From contig NZ_CP092471.1 in NCBI RefSeq assembly GCF_026168555.1, positions 1 through 64,000 on the forward strand: 64,000 nt of DNA, read 5' to 3'. The position numbers were made by a program, and so were the translations under genes. The DNA comes from Qipengyuania spongiae. GTDB lineage: Bacteria > Pseudomonadota > Alphaproteobacteria > Sphingomonadales > Sphingomonadaceae. The notes below the pieces were generated by a model. It was not told the origin of the DNA. It worked only from the letters and a program-made list of their open reading frames with translations, and searched no databases. Positions 25,003 through 35,925 of this stretch are shown here, in pieces (the stretch's first letter is position 1; every line of letters begins with the position of its first letter).

Positions 25003-26523
25003 ATGGCCGAAACCGACCTCATGATCCGCCCCTCCGATTCGACCTCGAAAGCGGAACCCCGCGGCCAAACCCTGCCCGCCAATATCGAGGCGGAAGCGGC
25101 TTTTCTTGGTGCGGTACTGATCGACAACAAGGTGCTGGAGGAGCTGTCCACCCAGCTGCGACCCGAACATTTCTTCGAACCCGTCCACCAGCGCATCTAC
25201 GAGCGGATCGGCAAGCTGCTCGAACGTAACGCCGTGGCCTCGCCGGTGACGCTGAAGCCGTATTTCGAGGGCGACGAGGCGCTCAAGCAGCTCGGCGGGA
25301 CGACCTATCTCGCTCTGCTGACCCAGGACGGCCAGGGCCTGCTCGCGACGCGCGAACTGGCCGAGCAGATCTACGACCTCGCGCTGCTTCGCGAACTGGT
25401 GACCGTCGGCCGGAACCTCGTCGAGGGCGCGCTGGACACCTCGGAAGAGGTCGCTCCGATGGACCAGATCGCACAGGCCGAGGCGGACCTGTTCCGCGTG
25501 GCCGAGGGCGCGACCACGGCCAATCAGGCGAGCGATTTCCGCTCCGCCGCGCTCGCCGCGCTCAAGATGGCCGAGGCTGCGATGAATTCGGGCGGCGGGC
25601 TGTCGGGCAAGACCACCGGCCTCGAAGTGGTCGACGAGAAGACCGCCGGCCTTCACAATTCCGACCTTATCATCCTCGCCGGGCGTCCGGGCATGGGCAA
25701 GAGCTCGCTCGCCATGAACATCGCCTACAATTGCGCCGAGGAGCACCTGAACTATCAACGCGACGGCGGGCCGTTCAACTACGGCGCGCCGGCCGCCTTC
25801 TTCAGCCTGGAAATGAGCGCCGACCAGCTCGCCACCCGTATCCTCGCCGAACAGGCCGAGATTTCCAGCGAGAACCTGCGTTCGGGCAAGATCACTCGCG
25901 ACGAATTCCAGAAGCTGTCCTTTGCCAGCCAGCGGCTCGCCGACCTCCCGCTCTATATCGACGACACGCCCGCCCTGACTATCTCGGGTCTGCGCACGCG
26001 CGCACGCCGATTGAAGCGGCGCCACGATATCGGACTGATCGTGGTCGATTATCTCCAGCTGCTGCAGGGTTCGGGCCGCGCGAACGACAACCGGGTGAAC
26101 GAAATCTCGGAGATCAGCCGCGGCCTCAAGACGCTCGCCAAGGAACTGGAGGTGCCGGTGATCGCGCTCTCGCAGCTCTCCCGCGCGGTCGAGCAGCGCG
26201 AAGACAAGCGCCCCATGCTCTCGGACCTGCGCGAATCGGGATCGATCGAACAGGACGCGGACATGGTCTGGTTCATCTACCGCGCCGATTACTACCACGA
26301 GGCTGTGCGCCCCGATTTCCCTACCGCGGAAAGTTCGCCGGACGTGCAGGAAAAGTACCGGATCTGGGAAGAGCGCTATCTCGAGCTCAAGAACCGGGCG
26401 ACACTGATGGTGGCCAAGCAGCGCCACGGTTCGACCGGCAACGTACCCCTGCACTTCCAACCCGAATTCACCAAGTTCACCAGCCCCAACAAGCGCGATT
26501 ATTCGAGCTGGGGCGAAGGCTGA
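25003..26523 (+). CDS. dnaB: Replicative DNA helicase DnaB
   Basis: Hexameric helicase of the replication fork. From ATG 25003 it has 506 residues: N-terminal DnaG-interaction domain (NIEAEAAFLGAVLIDN), linker, then the RecA-like motor with Walker A GRPGMGKSS, Walker B region IGLIVVDYLQLL and the SRAVEQREDKRPMLSDLRES signature. No intein or truncation. A second ATG at 25021 is an alternative start. Divergent from UPF0262. Confidence 0.98.
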   Translation: MAETDLMIRPSDSTSKAEPRGQTLPANIEAEAAFLGAVLIDNKVLEELSTQLRPEHFFEPVHQRIYERIGKLLERNAVASPVTLKPYFEGDEALKQLGGTTYLALLTQDGQGLLATRELAEQIYDLALLRELVTVGRNLVEGALDTSEEVAPMDQIAQAEADLFRVAEGATTANQASDFRSAALAALKMAEAAMNSGGGLSGKTTGLEVVDEKTAGLHNSDLIILAGRPGMGKSSLAMNIAYNCAEEHLNYQRDGGPFNYGAPAAFFSLEMSADQLATRILAEQAEISSENLRSGKITRDEFQKLSFASQRLADLPLYIDDTPALTISGLRTRARRLKRRHDIGLIVVDYLQLLQGSGRANDNRVNEISEISRGLKTLAKELEVPVIALSQLSRAVEQREDKRPMLSDLRESGSIEQDADMVWFIYRADYYHEAVRPDFPTAESSPDVQEKYRIWEERYLELKNRATLMVAKQRHGSTGNVPLHFQPEFTKFTSPNKRDYSSWGEG

Positions 26524-26530
26524 CGCCCGT

Positions 26531-27085
26531 TTACGGCCCGCATTCCCAGACGCCGTTCATTGTCACCGATTGCGCGCCCCGCCCGATTTTGAGCGTGGCG
26601 GCATAGCGCGGCGATTCCATCGCGACCTGCGGCTGTTCGGCGATGGGGTCTCCGCTCGTGACGATCTCGGCGAAAGTATCGTCGGCTCCGGTGAAGAGGC
26701 CACCTTGCGCCAGCGCGCCGAAACCGCCCGCGCCATCCATCGTCAGCTTCACCGGACCGTCGGCAGACAGCTTGATCGCCGCCTCGGCAGGCCGGTCCGA
26801 ACCCACGATCCCGGTGGCGAAGAGCAGGGGCGCGGCGCCGGGTGCGGGGCTGAAGGCACAGCCGAGTTCGCCCTCCAGTTTCAACCCGCGCCAGTCCGCC
26901 TGAGTCAGCTCGAGCGGGACCGTGGGCTGCTGCCGAGGATCGTTTTGCGGTGGTTCGGCGTCACGAGTGAGCGCGGTCTCGGAACGCGGCGGGGTCTCTT
27001 CGGACGGAGACGGGTCGGCATTGGAGCAACCGGCCATCGTGACAAGGCCGAGCACGACGGCCAGCATCGTGGGATAACGGATCAT
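26531..27085 (-). CDS. Hypothetical lipoprotein
   Basis: A 184-residue exported lipoprotein: MIRYPTMLAVVLGLVTMAGC ends in a lipobox (MAGC). A Pro/Glu-rich linker (residues about 20-55) precedes a beta-rich domain of unknown family ending GVWECGP, with two cysteines that could pair (GCAF and WECGP). No known motif. Convergent with dnaB and 35 bases after the PLD-like gene on the same strand. Confidence 0.75.
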   Translation of the reverse strand: MIRYPTMLAVVLGLVTMAGCSNADPSPSEETPPRSETALTRDAEPPQNDPRQQPTVPLELTQADWRGLKLEGELGCAFSPAPGAAPLLFATGIVGSDRPAEAAIKLSADGPVKLTMDGAGGFGALAQGGLFTGADDTFAEIVTSGDPIAEQPQVAMESPRYAATLKIGRGAQSVTMNGVWECGP

Positions 27086-27120
27086 GACCGTTTCAATGGC
27101 CCGTCCCCGGACAGGTTCCG

Positions 27121-28332
27121 TCAGAGGCCTAGATTGAGCCGCCGGGTGATCGTGTAGTCGATTACCGAAACCAGCATCCAGCCGAGGTTCCAGCGAATGC
27201 GGTTCCACAGCGTCGCTCGGCGGCGATGCAGTTCCGGAGTGATCTTGCGGCTTGCGGCAATCTGGTACGCGATGAATTCGCGCATCCGATCGGCCAGAGC
27301 CGCATCCTCGATCCGCAGCACGATCTCCAGATTGATGAAAAGGCTGCGCATGTCGAAATTGGCGCTACCGATATAAACCGCATCGTCGAGCACGATGAGC
27401 TTCGTATGAAGCTTGCATGGAGTGAACTCGTAGATTTCGGCCCCGTGCCCAAGCAGGTAATGGTAGAGCGAGCGAGAGGCCCCGATCGTCGCGTTATTGT
27501 CGGATTTGGCGGCCATGATCAGGCGCGTCTGCCCCTTGCGCGCGATCGTTCCGATGCGCTTGAGCAGTTTCTTGGGCGGCGAGAAATAGGCCATGAACAT
27601 GTCGAGCCGGTCGCCCTCGTCGAGATCGTAACTGACGCAGCGCGCCCAGCTCGACAGGTGGCGGCTCGGCCCGCCGACCAGCCAGCGGCAGCCGTCCCCT
27701 TCGGCCCATTCCCATTCACGAACCGTTCGGCGAACCGCGCGGAAGCTCGCATCCTCATCGTCGGCCCAGGCCATGAGCTTCGCGAACCAGTCCACGAGAC
27801 CCGCCACCGCCGAGCCTTCGAGCGCGATGCCCAGATCGCTCCATCCGTTATCGCGCGGCGGGGCGAAATAATCGTCCTCGATGTTGAAGCCGCCGAACAT
27901 CGCGCGCGCATCGTCGGCAATGACCATCTTCTGGTGGTTGCGGATGAGGTAGCGCTGAGTGAGGCGCTTGCCGAAGCAGCGGAATTTCACCCCGGCGGCG
28001 AGCAGCGGGGCGAGAAATTCGTCGGACAGGTCGGCGCCGAAGCTGTCCACGCCGAGGTCGACCGCCACGCCGCGCTTCGCCGCGCCGATCAGTGCGTCGC
28101 GCAGTGCGGTCCCGATCGCATCCTCGACGAAAATGTAGAAGCAGAGCTTGAGCGACCGGCGCGCCGAACCGACGAGTTCCATCAGAACTTCGCGGCGATC
28201 CGCTCCGCCCGCAAGGAAAGTCAGGTGCTGGCCCTGCGCGGTTACCGTGAACGGCGCGGGCTCCTTGTAACGCGATCCATCGGCCGCGCATCCGTCCCTG
28301 GCCCCCTGCCCGCCTTGTCGATCGTCCGCCAT
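27121..28332 (-). CDS. Phospholipase-D-like / cardiolipin synthase family protein
   Basis: A 403-residue protein with two HKD half-sites. The first is in IRNHQKMVIADDARAMFGG, the second in KLHTKLIVLDDAVYIGSANF. This is the arrangement of cardiolipin synthases and PLDs that transfer phosphatidyl groups. It lacks the N-terminal membrane helices of ClsA and has only a weakly hydrophobic C-terminus, so it resembles ClsB/ClsC-type enzymes. ATG 28332 is used, not the TTG three bases upstream. Confidence 0.88.
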   Translation of the reverse strand: MADDRQGGQGARDGCAADGSRYKEPAPFTVTAQGQHLTFLAGGADRREVLMELVGSARRSLKLCFYIFVEDAIGTALRDALIGAAKRGVAVDLGVDSFGADLSDEFLAPLLAAGVKFRCFGKRLTQRYLIRNHQKMVIADDARAMFGGFNIEDDYFAPPRDNGWSDLGIALEGSAVAGLVDWFAKLMAWADDEDASFRAVRRTVREWEWAEGDGCRWLVGGPSRHLSSWARCVSYDLDEGDRLDMFMAYFSPPKKLLKRIGTIARKGQTRLIMAAKSDNNATIGASRSLYHYLLGHGAEIYEFTPCKLHTKLIVLDDAVYIGSANFDMRSLFINLEIVLRIEDAALADRMREFIAYQIAASRKITPELHRRRATLWNRIRWNLGWMLVSVIDYTITRRLNLGL

Positions 28333-28446
28333 CAAACGGAGCTCTAGGCCACGGCCGGGTCCGGCGCAAATCCTTGACTCGTACGGCCCTTGGCTCTATC
28401 CAGCCCGCTTTCCCGTACGACCCGGAACAAAGCATCGGAGTGCCCC

Positions 28447-28791
28447 ATGGCGCGCGTTACCGTCGAAGATTGCGTAGACAAGATCCCCAACCGTTTCGAT
28501 CTCGTCCTGCTGGCCGCACAGCGCGCCCGCGAGATTTCGGGCGGAGCGGAACTGACCGTCGATCGCGATCGCGACAAGAACCCGGTCGTGGCGCTGCGCG
28601 AGATTGCCGAGACGACGATCAAGCCCAAGGAGCTTCAGGAAGCCGCGGTGCTGAACCTGCAGAAGATCCTGCCGGACGACGACGACGATATCGACGAGAT
28701 CGCCTCGCTCAGCCAGTCCGCCGAAGCGCTGCGGATCACCGCCTCGGCCCCGGCCCGCTCCACTTCGATCGGCGCCGATTACGACGGTTGA
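28447..28791 (+). CDS. rpoZ: RNA polymerase omega subunit
   Basis: A 114-residue omega subunit starting [20 protein letters not shown], with the conserved [14 protein letters not shown] segment and an acidic run LPDDDDDID. It stabilises the beta-prime subunit. An intrinsic terminator begins about 20 bases after the stop. Confidence 0.97.
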   Translation: MARVTVEDCVDKIPNRFDLVLLAAQRAREISGGAELTVDRDRDKNPVVALREIAETTIKPKELQEAAVLNLQKILPDDDDDIDEIASLSQSAEALRITASAPARSTSIGADYDG

Positions 28792-28812
28792 TCTCAACCG
28801 GATCGGACAAGA

Positions 28813-28844
28813 AAAAAGGCCGCCCCTCACCGGGCGGCCTTTTT
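28813..28844. terminator. Bidirectional intrinsic terminator after rpoZ
   Basis: AAAAAGGCCGCCC (28813-28825) pairs with GGGCGGCCTTTTT (28832-28844) around a short loop, giving a GC stem with flanking A- and T-runs. It serves rpoZ on the plus strand and the convergent DUF3072 gene on the minus strand. Confidence 0.92.
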
Positions 28845-28858
28845 CGTTGGGGGCGCCG

Positions 28859-29092
28859 CTACTGGCCCCGCCCCGTCTCGGCCTGCAGCTCGTCGATCAT
28901 CTTGGAGGCGTCGGCTTTCGTCAGTTCGGTGTCGTAACGTTCGGGGCAGCCCGCTTCCTCGCACAGCGTCTTGAGATAGCTCGCCTGCGCGCCGGTCATG
29001 CGTTCGCTGCCGGTTGTCCAGTCCTCGGGGTCCTTTTCGGCGTTCGAGACAGGCTCGCTCTTCGGGTGCTCGTTGGGATGGGGGGCAGTCAT
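28859..29092 (-). CDS. DUF3072 domain protein
   Basis: A 77-residue soluble protein. The C-terminal half MTGAQASYLKTLCEEAGCPE followed by LTKADASKMIDELQ is the DUF3072 signature, a short helical module of unknown function often seen in small proteins. The N-terminus is charged and disordered. GGAG seven bases before ATG 29092 fixes the start. Confidence 0.85.
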   Translation of the reverse strand: MTAPHPNEHPKSEPVSNAEKDPEDWTTGSERMTGAQASYLKTLCEEAGCPERYDTELTKADASKMIDELQAETGRGQ

Positions 29093-29193
29093 GACAGTTC
29101 TCCTTTGCCGACCAACGGCGATGTTCGGGAAATGTTCCACTCGACGGAGTGTGCGATGGCCGCGTATGGTTCCCCTTGGATGCGGGAGGGCGC

Positions 29194-30246
29194 ATGAACG
29201 ATATCGATGCTGGCGCGGGAAAAGCAGTGCACGGCGGTCTGCCTGCCCGCGCGACCGGCCGGGCTGGTACGCGCGATAACGGGCATTTTTCCGAGGACTT
29301 CTGCCTCAATTGCGGCACGGCGCTTGCCGGTGCGTATTATCACGAATGCGGGCAACAAGCGCATCTTCACCGGACGCTGTGCGCCTTCACGCACGATCTG
29401 CTGCACGGCGCGCTGCATTTCGAGGGCAAGACTTGGCGCACGCTGCCGCAGCTTGCCCTGAAGCCCGGCGAGTTAACCCGACGCTATATCGAGGGCGAGC
29501 GGGCCGCCTTCGTCAGCCCGATGGGGCTGTTCCTGTTTTCGGTGTTCCTGATGTTCGCAGTGTTCCAGATCGCCGGCATCGGTCTTTCCACGCCGGACGA
29601 TTTCGGCTCGGCGGGTACCAACATCACGCAAGCGATCGACAATCTCGAGAAGGAACGCGCCGAGCTTCGCGCGGAACTGGCGACCTTGGAAGGCGACGAC
29701 GCGGATCGCGCCGCGACGATGGCCGAGCTGGGGGATGTCGAAGAACAGCTGACGGCCCTGAACTCCCTGCCGGTTACAGCAGGCAGTGACTGGGGAAATC
29801 AGCGGATCGATACCGGCTGGAAGTGGCTGGACAAGTCGCTCGGCAAGTGGCGGGACAATCCCAATCTGATGCTCTACAAATTGCAGAGCAACAGCTACAA
29901 GTTCAGCTGGCTGCTGATCCCTCTCTCGATACCCTTCATGTGGCTGCTGTTCTTTTGGAAACGCAGCTACCGAGCATACGACCATGCGATCTTCATCACG
30001 TATTCGATCGCGTTCATGTCGTTAATGTTCATAATCGTATCGATACTTGTGAAAATCGGCGCGTCCGAGGCGATTTACGGTACGGTTCTCTTTCTCGTCC
30101 CACCGATCCACATGTACCGGCAGTTGCGCGGCGCCTATCATCTGAGGCGCCGCTCGGCACTCTGGCGACTGGCGGCGCTGCTGGTCTTCATCACGGTGAT
30201 CACCGTGCTGTTCCTGCAGATCGTGCTGGTGCTCGGCGCTTACTGA
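29194..30246 (+). CDS. DUF3667 membrane protein with N-terminal zinc-ribbon
   Basis: A 350-residue protein. A zinc-ribbon-like segment at residues about 36-55 reads CLNCGTALAGAYYHECGQ; His stands where many relatives have Cys. A DUF3667 region follows (RTLPQLALKPGELTRRYIEGER), then one membrane helix near residues 108-128. A hydrophilic coiled-coil insert (EKERAELRAELATLEGDDADR) comes next and three or four more membrane helices end the protein. GGGAGGGCGC precedes ATG 29194. Function unknown. Confidence 0.85.
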   Translation: MNDIDAGAGKAVHGGLPARATGRAGTRDNGHFSEDFCLNCGTALAGAYYHECGQQAHLHRTLCAFTHDLLHGALHFEGKTWRTLPQLALKPGELTRRYIEGERAAFVSPMGLFLFSVFLMFAVFQIAGIGLSTPDDFGSAGTNITQAIDNLEKERAELRAELATLEGDDADRAATMAELGDVEEQLTALNSLPVTAGSDWGNQRIDTGWKWLDKSLGKWRDNPNLMLYKLQSNSYKFSWLLIPLSIPFMWLLFFWKRSYRAYDHAIFITYSIAFMSLMFIIVSILVKIGASEAIYGTVLFLVPPIHMYRQLRGAYHLRRRSALWRLAALLVFITVITVLFLQIVLVLGAY

Positions 30247-30259
30247 TACGACGGCACGT

Positions 30260-30535
30260 TCAGTCCCGCGCCGGCTCCTCGCCGGTCAGTGGTGCGGGGC
30301 CCGGTTCTTCGGTATCGTTGGCCCGCATCTCGTCGCGCAGACTGGCCGCACCCTTGCTGATGCCGTCGGCCGCCTCGATCGCGCCGTCCTGAATCGCTTC
30401 GCCCGCGACTTCAAGATTGGCCTCGACATCGTCGCCCGCCAGATCGGCAGTACGCTCGGCGTCCGCCTGCGTCCGTTCGGAACAAGCCGCCGCGCACAGC
30501 GCCACGGCAGCGATCAGGAAACCAGCTCTTTTCAT
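30260..30535 (-). CDS. Small hypothetical lipoprotein
   Basis: A 91-residue protein: MKRAGFLIAAVALCAAAC ends in a lipobox and the mature chain is short, acidic and helical (ADLAGDDVEANLEVAGEAIQ). It resembles generic small envelope lipoproteins of Sphingomonadales, function unknown. Convergent with the DUF3667 gene. Confidence 0.75.
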   Translation of the reverse strand: MKRAGFLIAAVALCAAACSERTQADAERTADLAGDDVEANLEVAGEAIQDGAIEAADGISKGAASLRDEMRANDTEEPGPAPLTGEEPARD

Positions 30536-30649
30536 GCGACGACCTTCCGGGTTTATGCGTTCAATCAAGTCGAACACACAAAGCTGGGAATGTTTCCGAC
30601 CGCCGCACTGGCAGGCCCAAAAGATAGATATCCCGCGCCTGCGCCCGGT

Positions 30650-32644
<1,995 letters not shown>

Positions 32645-32801
32645 GCGCGCAAATCCCTATCCATGTGCCAGGTAATGTAAGCGCGCGACGGTGAATGACA
32701 AGTTGCCGGACCTCGCCCGAATGCGCGGATTTCCGATTGCTGTCATCGCATGCTCCGGCAGTCGAGATCCGCTAGCGCCGGAGCAGTGCCGCCCCCGCTC
32801 C

Positions 32802-33254
32802 TCAGTCCGCCCTTTTCTTCAGCAATGCTGACCGTTCGCAGCGGCAGACCACCTCGCCGCGCTGGTTGACCGCCTCGTGCTTGAACGTGACGATCCCCGT
32901 GTCGGGGCGCGACTTGCTCTCGCGCAGGGACAGCACTTCGCTCGTGGCGTGTAGCGTATCGCCAATGAAGACAGGCTTGGGCATCACCAGCTTGTCGTAG
33001 CCGAGATTGGCGACCAGCGTGCCCAGCGTCGTATCACCGACGCTGAGGCCCACCATCAGCGCGAAGGTATAGGTTCCGTTGACGAGGATCTGCCCGAATT
33101 CGCTCGCCTTCGCCGCCTCGACGTCGAGGTGAAGCGGCTGCGGATTGTGCGTCATCGTCGTGAAGAAGAGATTGTCCGCCTCGGTCACCGTGCGGCGAAT
33201 CTCGTGGGTCAGCGTGTCGCCGACCCGCCATTCGTCGAAATGCCTGCCCGCCAT
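32802..33254 (-). CDS. MaoC-family (R)-enoyl-CoA hydratase-like protein
   Basis: A 150-residue single hot-dog-fold hydratase. The MaoC catalytic region reads [21 protein letters not shown] (Asp and His of the hydratase site), followed by [23 protein letters not shown] 33254 overlaps the TGA of the aldehyde dehydrogenase gene (TGATG), so they are coupled. With the upstream ALDH and CoA transferase it forms a three-gene CoA-ester degradation operon. Confidence 0.9.
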   Translation of the reverse strand: MAGRHFDEWRVGDTLTHEIRRTVTEADNLFFTTMTHNPQPLHLDVEAAKASEFGQILVNGTYTFALMVGLSVGDTTLGTLVANLGYDKLVMPKPVFIGDTLHATSEVLSLRESKSRPDTGIVTFKHEAVNQRGEVVCRCERSALLKKRAD

Positions 33255-34672
33255 CAGCCGTGCCCCATCACCGCCTTCACTTCGAGGAAATCCTCGAAGC
33301 CGAAACGGCCCCATTCGCGGCCGTTGCCGCTCTTCTTGTAGCCTCCAAAAGCGGCGTGCATGTCGTAGCCGCCATTGATTGCCACGCGGCCGGCACGGAT
33401 GCGCCTGGCGAGGCTACGGGCGAGTTCGACATCCTCGCCGGTGATTGCGCTGGCGAGCCCGTATTCGGTGTCGTTGGCGATGCGGATGGCGTCGTCGTAA
33501 TCATCGTAGCCGATGATGGTGAGGACGGGTCCGAAGATCTCCTCGCGCGCGATGGTCATGTCGTTGGTGACGTCGGCGAAGACGGTCGGCTTGACGTAAT
33601 GACCTGTTTCCAGCCCCTCGGGCTTGCCCGGACCGCCCGCGACCAGCGTCGCGCCTTCCTCCACGCCCTTCTCGATCAGGGACTGGATCTTGTCCCACTG
33701 CGTCTTGCTGACAACCGGGCCGATCGCGGAATTGCCCTTGGGATCGCCGGGGATGACGCCCTCGGCGGCTTCCTTCGCGGCGGCCTTGGCCTCTTCCATG
33801 CGGCTGTGCGGCACCAGCATCCGGCTGGGCGCCGTGCAGGTCTGGCCGGAATTGCCCATCATGCCGGTCGTGCCGCGTGCGACGCTCTTGGCGAAGACGC
33901 CATCGTCGAGCACGATGTTGGGGCTCTTGCCGCCCAGTTCCTGCGCCACGCGCTTGACCGTGGGCGCCGCGTTCTGCGCGATGGCGATACCGGCGCGCGT
34001 CGATCCGGTGAAGCTGACCATGTCGATGTCGGCATGGCCGCTGATCGCCTCGCCAACGCCCGGCCCGTCGCCATTGACCAGGTTGAAGACGCCCGGCGGC
34101 GTACCGGCCGCATCCATGATCTCGGCGAAGATGCAGGCGTTGAAGGGGGCGATCTCGCTCGGCTTCAGCACCATGGTGCAGCCGGTGGCGATCGCGGGGA
34201 ATACCTTGCAGGCGATCTGGTTGAGCGGCCAGTTCCAAGGCGTGATCATGCCGACGACACCGATCGGCTCCCACACGTGGAGCGTCTGCCCGTCGAGCCG
34301 CTCGAACTCGAAATCCTCGAGAATCTCGATCGCGGTGGCGCAGTGACCGGCGAGAAGGCCGACATGCGGGCCGTTCGCGAGGCTCATCGGCGCGCCCATC
34401 TCGTCGCTGACAGCCTGAGCGAGGTCCTCGCGCCGTTTCTCGATCTCGGCCTGGATGGCACGCAGCAGCGTGAGCCGTTCCTCGCGGCTGGAGAACTGCC
34501 AGATCTGGAACGCCTCGCGCGCCGCCTTCACCGCGCGGTCGACATCGGCCTTGGTGCCGAAGCTGATATGGCCCAGCGTTTCTTCCGTCGCAGGGTTCTC
34601 GACCTCCTGCCGGTTGGCTTCGACCGGATCGACCCATTCGCCGCCGATGTAGAATTTGGTGCAATCGCGCAT
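33254..34672 (-). CDS. NAD(P)-dependent aldehyde dehydrogenase
   Basis: A 472-residue ALDH-superfamily enzyme oxidising an aldehyde to the acid. The catalytic Cys lies in [13 protein letters not shown], the general-base Glu in [12 protein letters not shown], and the cofactor motif [12 protein letters not shown] is present. Substrate unknown. It sits between a CoA transferase and a MaoC hydratase on the same strand, pointing to catabolism of an alcohol or aldehyde side chain. Confidence 0.93.
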   Translation of the reverse strand: MRDCTKFYIGGEWVDPVEANRQEVENPATEETLGHISFGTKADVDRAVKAAREAFQIWQFSSREERLTLLRAIQAEIEKRREDLAQAVSDEMGAPMSLANGPHVGLLAGHCATAIEILEDFEFERLDGQTLHVWEPIGVVGMITPWNWPLNQIACKVFPAIATGCTMVLKPSEIAPFNACIFAEIMDAAGTPPGVFNLVNGDGPGVGEAISGHADIDMVSFTGSTRAGIAIAQNAAPTVKRVAQELGGKSPNIVLDDGVFAKSVARGTTGMMGNSGQTCTAPSRMLVPHSRMEEAKAAAKEAAEGVIPGDPKGNSAIGPVVSKTQWDKIQSLIEKGVEEGATLVAGGPGKPEGLETGHYVKPTVFADVTNDMTIAREEIFGPVLTIIGYDDYDDAIRIANDTEYGLASAITGEDVELARSLARRIRAGRVAINGGYDMHAAFGGYKKSGNGREWGRFGFEDFLEVKAVMGHG

Positions 34673-34729
34673 GATCGTGTCTCCTTGCCGCTCTGTCGGC
34701 GTTCTCTTTCCCGTAGCTTTCCAACCGGC

Positions 34730-35815
34730 CTAGCTGTCTTGCGACCAGCGCGCCACCACCTCGGCGCCGTCCTCGGCGCTTTCGCGGATGGTCGCGGGCG
34801 TCCGGTCGAAACGCGGCGCGGGCGCGGTGTGCCAGCGCCCGTCCTTTTCGACATAGGCGCCCCGCGCCTTCATGTGGGGATGCTCACGCACCTCGTCGAG
34901 CGGGACGACGGGCGCGAAACAGGCGTCGGTGCCTTCCAGTATCTCGCACCATTCGCCTAGCGTCTTCGTCGCGAACAGCGCCGCCAGCCGCTCCGAATAA
35001 TCGTCCCAGTTGGCGGGGTTCATCTGCCCTTCCCGCAGCTCCTCGGGCGCGTCTGCGCGTTCGAGCAGTTCGGTGTAGAATTGCGGTTCGATCGCGCCGA
35101 CGCTGATCTCCTTGCCGTCCTTGCACGCATAGCAGCGATAGAAATGCGCCGCCCCGCCGAGGAGGCCGTGGCCGCGCTTCGTAGAGCGCAGCGCGGATTC
35201 GGGCTGGCCGAAGAAAAAGCTCATCAGGCTGGTCACGCCATCGACCATCGCGGCGTCGACCACCTGCCCCCTGCCCGACCGCTCTCGTTCGTAGAGCGCG
35301 GCGAGAATGCCCATGGCGCAATACATCGAGCCGCCGCCGAAATCGCCGACGAGGTTCTGCGGCGGCACGGGCAGCTCGCCCTTCCGCCCCACCGCATCGA
35401 GCGCGCCGGTGATCGCGATGTAGTTGAGATCGTGCCCAGCGGCCTGCGCCAGCGGCCCTTCCTGTCCCCAGCCGGTGATCCGCGCATAAACGAGGCGCGG
35501 ATTGGCGGCGAGCATCTCCTTGGGACCGAGCCCCAGCCGCTCCATCACGCCGGGCCGAAAGCCTTCGAGCAGCACGTCCGCGCTGACGAGCGCCTGCTTC
35601 ACCGCGGCGATACCCTCCACGCTCTTCAGGTCGACCGCGATCCGGTGCCGCGCCCGCTCCACCACCGGGTTCATCGGCCGGTATCCCTCGCGCTCGATCC
35701 GGACGATCTCCGCGCCCATGTCGGCCAGCATCATGCCGACATGCGGGCCCGGGCCGATCCCCTGAAATTCGACCACTCGCAGCCCGGTCAGGGGGCCGTT
35801 GTTCTGTTCTGCCAT
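34730..35815 (-). CDS. CaiB/BaiF family III CoA transferase or acyl-CoA racemase
   Basis: A 361-residue class III CoA transferase, opening LRVVEFQGIGPGPHVGMMLADMGA, which resembles alpha-methylacyl-CoA racemases. HRIAVDLKS, LLEGFRPGVMERLGLGP and GHDLNYIAITGAL are family landmarks. GAGGAGATCC precedes ATG 35815. The racemase role would fit breakdown of methyl-branched side chains, but transferase activity is equally possible. Confidence 0.9.
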   Translation of the reverse strand: MAEQNNGPLTGLRVVEFQGIGPGPHVGMMLADMGAEIVRIEREGYRPMNPVVERARHRIAVDLKSVEGIAAVKQALVSADVLLEGFRPGVMERLGLGPKEMLAANPRLVYARITGWGQEGPLAQAAGHDLNYIAITGALDAVGRKGELPVPPQNLVGDFGGGSMYCAMGILAALYERERSGRGQVVDAAMVDGVTSLMSFFFGQPESALRSTKRGHGLLGGAAHFYRCYACKDGKEISVGAIEPQFYTELLERADAPEELREGQMNPANWDDYSERLAALFATKTLGEWCEILEGTDACFAPVVPLDEVREHPHMKARGAYVEKDGRWHTAPAPRFDRTPATIRESAEDGAEVVARWSQDS

Positions 35816-35925
35816 AGGATCTCCTCTCGCCGCGTTCATGGCCCGCCCGCGCGGCCGCTGGCAAGAGGTGGACGCCAAAAGCCCTTCCGCTATGCTCGGC
35901 CCGCCCTGATCGGAGAATGCCCCAG

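Noticed and set aside
24862..26460. 532-residue open frame on the minus strand opposite dnaB
   Set aside because: Antisense to a clear dnaB; composition typical of a shadow frame.
33260..34960. 566-residue open frame on the plus strand opposite the aldehyde dehydrogenase
   Set aside because: Shadow of a well supported gene; no domain or ribosome binding site.
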